This document shows positions 1-7,329 of a stretch of 64,000 nucleotides of DNA, in pieces. The DNA is from Listeria_A hofi (GTDB lineage: Bacteria; Bacillota; Bacilli; Lactobacillales; Listeriaceae). How positions within the stretch are numbered: position 1 is the stretch's first letter; each line of letters begins with the position of its first letter. The translations under genes and the position numbers were made by a program. The DNA lies in the NCBI RefSeq assembly GCF_963575615.1, contig NZ_CAUYTL010000008.1, positions 39,049 to 103,048 of the forward strand, given 5' to 3'. The notes beneath the pieces are model-generated. The model worked only from the letters and a program-made list of their open reading frames with translations, did no database searches and had not been told where the DNA came from.

Positions 1-267
1 TAAAATGAAAGGACCTCTTCCAAAATATTATAAATGACTCCCCAAAACTCATCCTATACCTCCTATACGCTCTCTGCTAGATAGTGTTTCAGACACTAAC
101 TCTTCTATTTTTTTATTAAACCTCATCTCTAACTCAGCCTTTCTCGCTTCATGTTACTGGTTAATAAATTTTTATCTAGCCTATTTCAAAAAGTATACCA
201 CGGAAACGTCTTGTTTCAAAATCCATTTTAGGACATTTTAAGACGTGATTTCTGTTCTTTTCTATGT

Positions 268-293
268 GTGTCAAAAAGCATGCTTTTTGACAC
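268..293. repeat. 26-bp perfect palindrome
   Basis: Perfect inverted repeat centred between 280 and 281: GTGTC, an A-tract, GCATGC, a T-tract, GACAC. The A-tract/GC/T-tract shape would form a hairpin in either RNA, as a bidirectional terminator does, but it could also be a protein site. Confidence 0.5.
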
Positions 294-305
294 TCTGCTT
301 ATACG

Positions 306-344
306 CAAAGAAAGAGCATCACTTTTCGGTGCGCCCTTTCTTTG
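306..344. terminator. terminator-like hairpin
   Basis: CAAAGAAAG pairs with CTTTCTTTG, and the stem continues imperfectly to a TTTTC loop. There is no long T-run on either side, so it is a weak candidate. The fragment CAAAGAAAGGGCACCAC recurs at about 1202, which suggests local duplication. Confidence 0.35.
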
Positions 345-430
345 TTATTGACACGTCTACTTTACTTACACCTGCCTAAACACTCGTGCATAAATTTTTA
401 TTCTCATTATTTTTTCGTTTCGTAGTTATC

Positions 431-616
431 TTAGAAAATTGCATAGAATCTATAGATAAACAAAATTACGTATGCTGGAAAACATACAAACACAATGACT
501 AAAGTTAAAATAAATTGTATTTTCCAGACTTTTGTTCCGAATTTAAAACTCCCTATAAATACAATTGATAGTATGCCACACAGTAGCAACAATAGTACCC
601 TTAAAGTATCCAGCAT
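431..616 (-). CDS. small two-TM membrane protein
   Basis: 61 residues, not recognised. A hydrophobic N-terminal segment (about residues 4-24) and a second one (about 33-57) are separated by a short basic loop, so it should be an integral membrane hairpin. The GTGAGGGGGAAAT just before the ATG is a strong ribosome binding site. It is the last gene of a run of small minus-strand genes downstream of truncated Rhs/WapA cassettes. A membrane immunity protein or an orphan of one is plausible but inferred from position only. Confidence 0.55.
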   Translation of the reverse strand: MLDTLRVLLLLLCGILSIVFIGSFKFGTKVWKIQFILTLVIVFVCFPAYVILFIYRFYAIF

Positions 617-653
617 ATTTCCCCCTCACATTTACTAATTGATTGGCCGATTC

Positions 654-812
654 TCAGAAAAAGAAAAATGCAAAGAACACAAATAGCAGTTCAACTGAAA
701 TCAACGCATAAACAAATGAATTAAATCTACCTTTACCATGCTTATAGGCAATAAGCGCACACACCAGCAATAGAAGCATCAGAATTGATATGACACCATT
801 TAAATACGACAT
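654..812 (-). CDS. 52-residue membrane protein
   Basis: Short reading frame from ATG at 812 to TGA at 654. It encodes two hydrophobic helices (about residues 6-22 and 33-52) joined by a loop with H-G-K-G-R, and ends in a run of phenylalanines. The upstream TAAGGGGAT about 6 nt from the ATG is a good ribosome binding site. It has the size and two-helix layout of the 61-residue protein just downstream (431-616). Not recognised. It may be a duplicated or diverged partner in the WapA immunity array. Confidence 0.5.
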   Translation of the reverse strand: MSYLNGVISILMLLLLVCALIAYKHGKGRFNSFVYALISVELLFVFFAFFFF

Positions 813-854
813 AGTTTATCCCCTTACATAGTTAAAAATAACCCATCAATCAGG

Positions 855-1175
855 TTAAAATTTCCTTTCGACAAATCGTTTAACCTTCTTATACCACTCC
901 TCGAGATATACTTCTGGGAATCTAACTTTGTCAAAATCCAAATTTTGTAGTACTTCGATATCATACGAGTTATCCAGATATAAATCCCATTGCACTGATA
1001 TCTCTTCCAATAATTCTCTTTCTTCTAATGATAGGTTATCGTTTATTGACTGTTGATTATCGTCGGCATATAGTATCTTTTCCGACCTTTCAACTAGTTC
1101 TTTACTTGTAATTACATCAGTAAGCGCTTCGTTGAGATTCGTTTTTATCAAATCCATAATACTATCCTTATCCAA
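855..1175 (-). CDS. hypothetical acidic protein (immunity candidate)
   Basis: Soluble protein of about 107 residues, acidic in the middle and basic at the C-terminus (V-K-R-F-V-E-R-K-F). No signal peptide or membrane segment. An ATG exists at 1193, but the sequence GGAGGA lies inside that extension and sits 6 nt before a TTG at 1175, so I take TTG as the start. Family not recognised. Its size, acidity and place behind Rhs cassettes are what is expected of immunity proteins. That role is inference. Confidence 0.5.
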   Translation of the reverse strand: MDKDSIMDLIKTNLNEALTDVITSKELVERSEKILYADDNQQSINDNLSLEERELLEEISVQWDLYLDNSYDIEVLQNLDFDKVRFPEVYLEEWYKKVKRFVERKF

Positions 1176-1369
1176 ATTACATCCTCCTACCATTTATAAA
1201 ACAAAGAAAGGGCACCACTTTGAGTCCATGTATATGAGTCCTCACCAATGAAGCTATATTCCATGCTTTTAAATTACCATCAAAGGCATAGCAGAAACCT
1301 TCACTTATGCACTAAAATAGTACGTTGGAGTAATGTAACAGTCCCCAGTGTTATTCACTATATTATATT

Positions 1370-1490
1370 TTAGACAACAGGTTTGATAATCTTCATCCAC
1401 TTCACGATAATATAAAGATTACCTTCGTCGTCACAACAAAAAGAATTTGCATCAATAATCTTTGCCCTAATATCATCAGGAAGACTTTTT
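1370..1490 (-). pseudogene. remnant of a small gene
   Basis: The minus strand reads about 40 codons ending at TAA 1370. They have a soluble, protein-like composition that includes S-L-P-D-D-I-R-A-K, C-C-D-D-E-G-N-L-Y and I-I-K-P-V-V. An ATG followed by AAA AAG lies just upstream but in another frame, so a one-base indel would join them. I read it as the 3' end of a broken immunity-like gene. No family recognised. Confidence 0.35.
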
Positions 1491-1615
1491 CATTTCTATA
1501 TTTTTTATAATAAAATCACTTTTATTTGGGTTTGTTTAATACTATTGAGCTAGCTTTCTAATGTTTTTAATCATAAATAGCCATGGCAAAGTCTCTTATG
1601 TCTAGACTCAGACAA

Positions 1616-1643
1616 AGGCTGGGATCTGTAAGAATCCCAGCCT
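1616..1643 (-). terminator. terminator of the 4-TM gene
   Basis: Ten-bp stem AGGCTGGGAT/ATCCCAGCCT with an 8-nt loop, 38 nt after the stop of the 4-TM gene. On the minus strand it is followed by TTTGTCT, a weak U-tract. Confidence 0.55.
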
Positions 1644-1681
1644 CACTCCTTTCTATTTCATCTTTTGTAATTTTACAATGG

Positions 1682-2047
1682 TTAACTGTAGTGTACAAAG
1701 CTTCCTATTACGTAAAGTACATATACAACTAAAGCTATGCAAACTAAACATACAGACATTAAATTTAGAAACATGGTAAACCCTCTCCGCTTTATATATA
1801 CGAAATATATGAACGAAAATATCCCCAGAATCATAAGTTGAACAATAGCTGGTATATATACATATGGGCTAAAAGTCAAACTACCACTAATGTAAATTCC
1901 AACTCCAACAATCACTATTCCAATGACACACAGCATTCCAACAGCGTTATTTAGCTTCTTACTACTAAATTTCACTGTAAATCCTGGTGCCAAAACAATA
2001 GTTAACGTTATAAAACTAATAGCTATATCAACTACAGTTATCAACAA
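1682..2047 (-). CDS. 4-TM membrane protein, putative immunity protein
   Basis: 121 residues with four hydrophobic segments (about 3-22, 35-54, 64-86, 93-117), the inner loops carrying K-K or K-R-R. TTG start at 2047, 25 nt after the stop of the truncated Rhs cassette, so the two are probably cotranscribed. Being the first gene behind an Rhs toxin tip makes it the natural immunity candidate. A membrane immunity protein would fit a toxin acting at or entering through the membrane. Family not recognised. The start is uncertain because the ribosome binding site is weak. Confidence 0.6.
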   Translation of the reverse strand: MLITVVDIAISFITLTIVLAPGFTVKFSSKKLNNAVGMLCVIGIVIVGVGIYISGSLTFSPYVYIPAIVQLMILGIFSFIYFVYIKRRGFTMFLNLMSVCLVCIALVVYVLYVIGSFVHYS

Positions 2048-2072
2048 AACTTACCACATCCTCAGTTGTCAT

Positions 2073-4817
2073 TTAATGCCTCCTTATGGCATTAGAGCTA
2101 CGCCTTAAAGCATTACTATGCTTAAGTGTATATTTTTTATTAAATTTCATTATTTTCTTCTTAGCTTTCTTAATGCCATTGTACCTTTTGCCTACAGTTT
2201 TTTGAAGATATTTTTTAGGAGACTTTACCAGCCTTTGTACATTACGACCATATTGTTTGATATTTTGCCAAGGTTTTCTTGATATAACAACTCTTCCAGC
2301 CGCTTTTCCTTTAGAAAGGAATCCCACAATTCTACCACCTGCGGTCCAAGATAATCCATTTATAGCCCCTTTCACCCCTAATTTACCTGCAGTCTTCCAA
2401 GAAAATTTCTTTCCGCTTTTTCTTGTATCTAAATAATATTTTCCTATAGATAACCCCGCACCTAAACCAGCTGCAGTTGCGTATTGCCAGAACTGTCCAT
2501 CCGGATCAGTCATCATAACAGGGTTGTTACCTGCATAATTATATCCATTCATCGTTTGTGGATCGTCTTCATCGCCTGGATCTGGATCAACACTAATGAA
2601 AATACCTTGTTCTGGTTCATAGTAACGGGCTATCAGATAATACATACCAATTTCTTTGTCATACATATACCCAGCATAGCCGAATGGGTTCTGTTTTGCT
2701 TCACCAGTAATTTCATTAGCTTGTAATACATTTCCCCACGCATCATAGCTATACTCTGCAACAATATCTCCTGATTCATTCGTCAGTGCAGTAACATCTC
2801 CATGCACATTATAGTGATAGAAGACTGTTTTCGTACCAATTTTCATTGCCATTCGAATATTACTGTCGGAATAGACATATTGACGCTGAACTGTTCCCAC
2901 ACCGTCTGTTTCGTATAAAACATCGATACTGTCGCCATCATAATAATACTTCGTGATGCTACCATTAACTTTTTTTTCAATACGCCGATTATTATTATCA
3001 TACGTATACGTTACAAAAGGTGACGTTTCACCTTTCTTCGTGATAGCTACGAGTTGGTCTGCCATATTCCATGTGTACGTGTATTTACCATCGCTGAGAC
3101 GGTTGCCATTCGTGTCGTAGGTTAGTTTGTCACCATTCCATGTGGTTAACTGGTTACCATCATTATAACTCGCTTCGATGGCTTTTGTCTTGCTGGAATC
3201 CGTCACTTTTGTACGATTACCGAATCCATCGTACGTATAGGCTTTCACTGTGCCATCTGGTAATGTCTCTTTCGTGAGTTGGTTGATGGCATCATAGTCG
3301 TAACTCGTTTTACCTACTTTCTTATTGTCAATCGTGGTTCGGTTACTCGCCGCGTCATACGTGTAGCTTTCTTCAAATAAGCTATCGCCCAGCTTGTTTC
3401 CAATTTGAATCTCGCTTACTTTTTGTGTCGCATCATAGTTGAAATTGGTACCAACACCATTGCCGTTGATATACTGGTCCACATTGCCGAACTCATCGTA
3501 ATCTAAGAAATAGTTTCGAGAACCATCGTTGAATTTCGTATTTTGATCTAACGCATTATAATCGTACGTTGCTTTGTAATTGTGTGCGCCGTGTGAAACA
3601 ATGACTTCATTGGTTTTGTCAGTCTTCCCTTTGTTGTCTTTGCTTGGCTTATCTTTGTATGTCCAGGAGACACTGCCACCACGTTCTGTTTGTTTTGTGA
3701 TACGGTCGGCGTCATCGTAGGCTTTATCGCGCACCAATCCTGTCGTTGCGTCGGTCACTTTTGTTTCATTGCCATTCGGGTCAAACTGGAAATTGAACGC
3801 GGTTTGACCATTCCATTTCACACCTGTGGCACGATCTGCAGAATCATAGATGCTTTCAATGGTGTCGCCGTTCGGTTTCGTGACTTTAGTTTGGTTCGCA
3901 TTGGCGTCGTATTCGTAGCTGATTTTGCGCCCTAAGGCATCCGTGAATTGGGTGACTTTGTTGTCGCTATCGTAGGTGTAACTATTTTGTTGTTCTTTGC
4001 CATCTGCAGTGACGAATTTCTCGGTGGTATTGCTGTTGTCATCGTACTTATAGGCTACAGCTGTACCATTTGCCAAGGTCGTTTTCGTTAGTTGATTATC
4101 GGTATTATACTCGAGCTTCTTCGTATTGCCTTTTTCATCGGTTTCCGTGAGTTTGTTGCCGTAGACATCATACGTGAAGGCAGATTTCCGGTGTTCTTCG
4201 TCATAGGACGCGACCACATAATTCCCCGCGCTATCATACGTGTTCTCCGTCAACACTTCTCCGTCTATCACACGCATGTTATCAAACCAGGCCTTCCCTG
4301 TATGCTTACCGCGGAACAGCGTCCAGATTTTCAAGCGCGTAATCGGTTTATCGACGTTCACCGTCACCGCACTACGATTCCACTCATTCGTTCCGGTTGG
4401 GAATGGCGCGTAGAAAGATTTTGTCACACCGTCATTTAAGACTGCTTCGGCTAGAATCGCGTAATCGTTCGATAACTTCTCGCCGCCTGTTGTGGAACCT
4501 CTCCACCAGCTCGTCGCCATCAATTCCGTGCCATTTTCAAAACTACTGTTCAGGACAGGGTTAAAGGTTGCCGATGCTTCCCCTTTTTCGAGTTGGATAT
4601 TATCAAACCACGCCGTTCCTGTCCCGCCAGTGTCTTTATTTTGCTCCACTTCTAGGAAAATATAGGCTTTTGCGGTCGTTTTCGTTGTCTTAATCGTCAA
4701 CTGGCGCTTCGTCCATGGACGGTTCGCCTTGATATCACTGTAACGATTACTCTGCCATGCTTCCCCATCGGTGACACGCTTCCCTGTCGCATTCTGCAAC
4801 TCGACATTAAAGAACAC
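2073..4817 (-). CDS. 5'-truncated Rhs/WapA cassette with distinct toxin tip
   Basis: About 914 codons without signal peptide or N-terminal domains. The first residue matches WapA (7323-13961) near residue 1218. From there the two are nearly identical through the carbohydrate-binding-like module, the YD repeats (many Y-D/G-N-R units) and the Rhs core ending in D-P-D-G. After D-P-D-G the sequence becomes unrelated: about 145 basic residues rich in Lys/Arg, ending N-A-I-R-R-H. Compared with WapA it lacks about 60 residues after R-G-S-T, a clean in-frame deletion. At the left edge the homology continues a few codons in a shifted frame (D-M-K-D region) and then stops near 4835. The GTG at 4817 has no ribosome binding site, so this is probably a silent donor cassette rather than an expressed protein. 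The tip family was not identified. Confidence 0.75.
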   Translation of the reverse strand: MFFNVELQNATGKRVTDGEAWQSNRYSDIKANRPWTKRQLTIKTTKTTAKAYIFLEVEQNKDTGGTGTAWFDNIQLEKGEASATFNPVLNSSFENGTELMATSWWRGSTTGGEKLSNDYAILAEAVLNDGVTKSFYAPFPTGTNEWNRSAVTVNVDKPITRLKIWTLFRGKHTGKAWFDNMRVIDGEVLTENTYDSAGNYVVASYDEEHRKSAFTYDVYGNKLTETDEKGNTKKLEYNTDNQLTKTTLANGTAVAYKYDDNSNTTEKFVTADGKEQQNSYTYDSDNKVTQFTDALGRKISYEYDANANQTKVTKPNGDTIESIYDSADRATGVKWNGQTAFNFQFDPNGNETKVTDATTGLVRDKAYDDADRITKQTERGGSVSWTYKDKPSKDNKGKTDKTNEVIVSHGAHNYKATYDYNALDQNTKFNDGSRNYFLDYDEFGNVDQYINGNGVGTNFNYDATQKVSEIQIGNKLGDSLFEESYTYDAASNRTTIDNKKVGKTSYDYDAINQLTKETLPDGTVKAYTYDGFGNRTKVTDSSKTKAIEASYNDGNQLTTWNGDKLTYDTNGNRLSDGKYTYTWNMADQLVAITKKGETSPFVTYTYDNNNRRIEKKVNGSITKYYYDGDSIDVLYETDGVGTVQRQYVYSDSNIRMAMKIGTKTVFYHYNVHGDVTALTNESGDIVAEYSYDAWGNVLQANEITGEAKQNPFGYAGYMYDKEIGMYYLIARYYEPEQGIFISVDPDPGDEDDPQTMNGYNYAGNNPVMMTDPDGQFWQYATAAGLGAGLSIGKYYLDTRKSGKKFSWKTAGKLGVKGAINGLSWTAGGRIVGFLSKGKAAGRVVISRKPWQNIKQYGRNVQRLVKSPKKYLQKTVGKRYNGIKKAKKKIMKFNKKYTLKHSNALRRSSNAIRRH

Positions 4818-4852
4818 GTTTGTCTTTCATCTAATTATTTTACCTATGTAGA

Positions 4853-4875
4853 GCAGGGCTAAATTTCAGCCCTGC
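4853..4875. terminator. hairpin left of immunity remnant
   Basis: Eight-bp perfect stem GCAGGGCT/AGCCCTGC with a 7-nt loop, lying between the truncated Rhs cassette and the preceding small genes. On the minus strand it follows the remnant at 4886 and could end its transcript. No strong U-tract. Confidence 0.4.
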
Positions 4876-4885
4876 AATAATATTA

Positions 4886-4977
4886 TTACTCCATAAATTT
4901 TAAAATTTCTTTCTTAGTTCTGGCGTCATGTAAAACGGATACGGTGATTCCATTATTGCTACCACAATTACTTATTC
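4886..4977 (-). pseudogene. remnant of an immunity-like gene
   Basis: On the minus strand about 29 codons end at TAA 4886 and read like a protein C-terminus (I-T-V-S-V-L-H-D-A-R, then K-E-I-L-K-F-M-E). An in-frame TGA sits upstream and there is no start codon. It follows directly after the 69-residue frame at 4983-5192 and may be its frameshifted continuation or a separate relic. Confidence 0.3.
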
Positions 4978-4982
4978 AGCTC

Positions 4983-5192
4983 CTAATTATCCCTCATAAA
5001 GACACTGTAAACTATATCTTTGCATTGGTTGTGTTCTAGCACGACATTGACATTATCATTATCCAGCCATTTTAGTTTATCTAAATGCTGAGAAAATATG
5101 AACGGATTAGGTATTTCGCTAACAATTTTTTCTTTCTTAACAATCTCGTTCACTTTATTGAATACCACGATAAATATTTCTGCTTCATACAT
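4983..5192 (-). CDS. 69-residue hypothetical protein, possibly a fragment
   Basis: Soluble, acidic/hydrophobic mix with no signal peptide, starting 10 nt after the stop of the 145-residue gene. Ribosome binding site weak. The C-terminus ends abruptly (V-F-M-R-D-N), and protein-like sequence continues downstream in another frame (4886-4977), so a frameshifted longer gene is likely. Not recognised. Position suggests part of an immunity gene. Confidence 0.4.
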   Translation of the reverse strand: MYEAEIFIVVFNKVNEIVKKEKIVSEIPNPFIFSQHLDKLKWLDNDNVNVVLEHNQCKDIVYSVFMRDN

Positions 5193-5202
5193 AATCCATG
5201 CT

Positions 5203-5640
5203 CTATATAAATTTGTGCTTTATACTTCCTATTAGGCTTAGATTTAGGCTTCTTATAGTATAATAATCTAAGCGTTTAACAGTTTCATATGCTTTTATAA
5301 ATCGCTCTTCTTCTAAACTTAAATCGCTACATGCTTGCATCACACCTATATGAAGGAGTTCCAAGATAATTTTTTTCTTTTCTAAATCACTATTATCATT
5401 AAATCTCCCTAAGTCAGAGAATGTATTCTCAAAATATGCTCTGTAGACATCATCAATATGATGAGAGCGGCCAACCTTCTTGCCAACAGGGACACTATTT
5501 ATGTCGAGACACGAAGTTTCTTTTCTGCTTACTGGCTGGAATGCTCCTGAATACATCTCTGCAACACAGTGGCCTTGGCTATCAAATGTCATTAGATGAT
5601 TTTTCTCAGTATCGTAATCAGACCCAACAGAAAAATTCAC
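5203..5640 (-). CDS. hypothetical protein in toxin-immunity island
   Basis: 145 residues. GTG start at 5640 chosen because TTGGAGGTAGATC places a strong Shine-Dalgarno 6 nt upstream. The N-terminus (F-D-S-Q-G-H-C-V-A-E) and the helical C-terminal half (D-L-S-L-E-E-E-R-F) look like a soluble cytoplasmic protein. No membrane segment. It lies between the YxiG-like immunity gene (5724-6122) and the 69-residue fragment. No family recognised. Immunity to a lost or alternative toxin tip is inferred from position. Confidence 0.5.
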   Translation of the reverse strand: MNFSVGSDYDTEKNHLMTFDSQGHCVAEMYSGAFQPVSRKETSCLDINSVPVGKKVGRSHHIDDVYRAYFENTFSDLGRFNDNSDLEKKKIILELLHIGVMQACSDLSLEEERFIKAYETVKRLDYYTIRSLNLSLIGSIKHKFI

Positions 5641-5723
5641 GATCTACCTCCAATGATGCCACTAATCATTACTAGCATATGCGCTGTACATTATCTATTA
5701 AAGTGCTATAAAAAATATGCATA

Positions 5724-6122
5724 TTAAATTAAGCTTTCAAATTTACAACTATTAATCTCAATTTCATCAGCCTCAATAAGCAATAAACCCTCCATAAATT
5801 CCACTGTGAAATTAAACTTAGAATCAAATCCAATATAAAAACTGCCTTTGGCTTTTATTAAAAGGTTCTGCTTTTCTGAATTATTGTAAGTTATTGATAA
5901 TAGCTCCCTTTTTTCACCATATTCATAATCGCTTGTAGCATAACGACTATCCTCATATCCATTTACAAAATAAAACGTACTAACTTTCCTAAAAATAACA
6001 TCTACTTTCTCACCATCATCAGGGTATACAAGGTTCAGTTGGATTTTGTTCGATTGTATATCGATATCATGACTTTCAATTAGGGCTTCTTCTATATTAC
6101 CCAATACTTTCAACAGTTCCAT
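5724..6122 (-). CDS. YxiG-like protein, putative immunity to the orphan tip
   Basis: 132 residues, soluble, beta-rich, acidic. The segment V-D-V-I-F-R-K-V-S-T-F-Y-F-V-N-G and the C-terminal I-E-A-D-E-I-E-I-N recall proteins of the Bacillus subtilis yxi cluster downstream of wapA (YxiG type). That resemblance is from memory and unverified. The ATG has GGTGGAGATAGGAA in front and begins 3 nt after the stop of the toxin-tip frame 6126-6671, so the pair is translationally coupled. This is the toxin-then-immunity order of polymorphic toxin systems. Confidence 0.55.
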   Translation of the reverse strand: MELLKVLGNIEEALIESHDIDIQSNKIQLNLVYPDDGEKVDVIFRKVSTFYFVNGYEDSRYATSDYEYGEKRELLSITYNNSEKQNLLIKAKGSFYIGFDSKFNFTVEFMEGLLLIEADEIEINSCKFESLI

Positions 6123-6125
6123 TTC

Positions 6126-6671
6126 CTATCTCCACCTTTTAATTATCTTAGAGATGTTTCTATGAGAGCCTCTTCTTAAATTAATATGTGTCACATCTCT
6201 ATTGTTACTATAATTACCATATCTGTCTACACTCCCTTTGTCTTGATGGGATATCCGATAGTAGGGCTTCTTCCTTCTACCTGAACCGCCGTTCATAAAG
6301 CGTGTAGTGACTGTCTTATTATTGCTGACCCTGGTGTGTAATCTCCACCCTTTTCCAGACTTAGCTTTTGAAAGAGCTCCTCCAACTGCTTTTTGAACTT
6401 TCTTCGCACTTCTATACGATTGCTTATACCTTCCCGACCTAAACTTAACTGCCACTTTTATTGCTTTCCTACCGAGTTTAAATCTACTTCCTCCAATGAA
6501 GCCTATAACCCCAGCTGCTACAACGCCTTTCCATTTCTTCCCTTTCTTATGAGCTTTATACATATCGTATGCTGCAAACCCTGCGTTAAACGCTAACCAG
6601 AAAACATGCCCATCTGGATCCACGTGCATCACAGGATTATCGTTGGCATAGTTGTAGCTATTCGCCATCAT
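6126..6671 (-). CDS. minimal orphan Rhs toxin tip
   Basis: 181 residues. The first 20 or so are only the end of the Rhs core (N-S-Y-N-Y-A, then D-P-D-G-H). Next comes a pre-toxin linker shared with WapA (N-A-G-F-A-A-Y-D) and a basic C-terminal domain with G-G-S-G-R-R-K-K-P-Y-Y-R-I-S-H and a His/Arg-rich end. No signal peptide, no YD repeats. The nominal ATG-ATG start lies immediately after the terminator of the upstream immunity gene (6676-6712) and has no ribosome binding site, so it is most likely a silent displaced tip. A nuclease fold is plausible for a small basic domain, but I cannot name the family. Confidence 0.65.
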   Translation of the reverse strand: MMANSYNYANDNPVMHVDPDGHVFWLAFNAGFAAYDMYKAHKKGKKWKGVVAAGVIGFIGGSRFKLGRKAIKVAVKFRSGRYKQSYRSAKKVQKAVGGALSKAKSGKGWRLHTRVSNNKTVTTRFMNGGSGRRKKPYYRISHQDKGSVDRYGNYSNNRDVTHINLRRGSHRNISKIIKRWR

Positions 6672-6675
6672 GGGA

Positions 6676-6712
6676 AAAATAAAGAGACTGAGATTAAACT
6701 CTCATTCTCTTT
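6676..6712 (-). terminator. intrinsic terminator of the WapA-immunity unit
   Basis: Stem AAAGAGA-TGAGA/TCTCA-TCTCTTT (one mismatch, 5-nt loop) followed on the minus strand by TTTATTTTT. It lies 111 nt after the stop of the 168-residue immunity gene and directly abuts the orphan tip. Confidence 0.75.
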
Positions 6713-6822
6713 CTTCATGACGGTTTATCTATTACTAATCTCCTTTAATAGATTATAGCGAATAATTTGACCACATCTCCATTACAATCCTACAGTTAGG
6801 CTTCACTCAGAAACATCATTTC

Positions 6823-7329
6823 TTAGCCCATTTTTAAAAAATCAAAAATATCATTATTGTCAATGTACCTTATCAATTTTTCCCCAACCACAATTATTGA
6901 TTTCTCTTTGAAATTACTTATCCATGCTTGGTCTAGTCGTCTGGAAACAAATATTGATGTATCACTTTCTGGAATAAAATTAACTCTCCAGACTCCTTCA
7001 TCATCGACTGGTGGAAAAGATGTGAATGTATCGAAATAGTAGCATTCATGTTCACGCTCTAACACATATAGCCCATCACTAAAATATGTCTCGAAAAAAT
7101 GTGCCATAAATTCACTAGATTCTAAATAGCACTGAGCTAGATTATCATCATCATCACCATATATATAGTCTATACAACCTACTTTCAGCGGGTACTCTTT
7201 ATAAGTAATATCATGTCCAACCCTCACATTCTGATACTCAATAGTAATCTTTAACTTTCTTCTCAGCTCTTCCCATAGGAATTCACGCTCTTCTCCACTC
7301 AATAACTGATAATCCTTAATTTCTACCAT
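6823..7329 (-). CDS. putative WapA immunity protein (DUF2716-like)
   Basis: 168 residues, strongly acidic (D-D-D-D-N near residue 60), soluble. The C-terminal half, with W-R-V-N-F-I-P-E-S-D-T-S-I-F-V-S and I-I-V-V-G-E-K-L-I, resembles the DUF2716 family as I remember it. It does not look like barstar, the usual barnase inhibitor. Its ATG overlaps the wapA stop (ATGGTAG), with GTGAGGAG directly before it, so translation is coupled to wapA. Adjacent position plus acidity against a basic RNase domain supports immunity. Function inferred, family call moderate. Confidence 0.6.
   Translation of the reverse strand: MVEIKDYQLLSGEEREFLWEELRRKLKITIEYQNVRVGHDITYKEYPLKVGCIDYIYGDDDDNLAQCYLESSEFMAHFFETYFSDGLYVLEREHECYYFDTFTSFPPVDDEGVWRVNFIPESDTSIFVSRRLDQAWISNFKEKSIIVVGEKLIRYIDNNDIFDFLKMG

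Larger units (their letters stand above)
1..430. other. intergenic, no gene seen
   Basis: AT-rich stretch with no supported reading frame. It holds the two hairpins listed separately (268-293 and 306-344) and otherwise nothing I can name. It lies beyond the last small gene of the toxin island. Confidence 0.5.
1194..1681. other. intergenic with decayed reading frames
   Basis: No intact gene. On the minus strand there is a protein-like remnant (1370-1490, listed separately), and near 1616-1643 a terminator hairpin. The remainder is AT-rich and looks like degenerating sequence in the toxin-immunity island. Confidence 0.45.
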
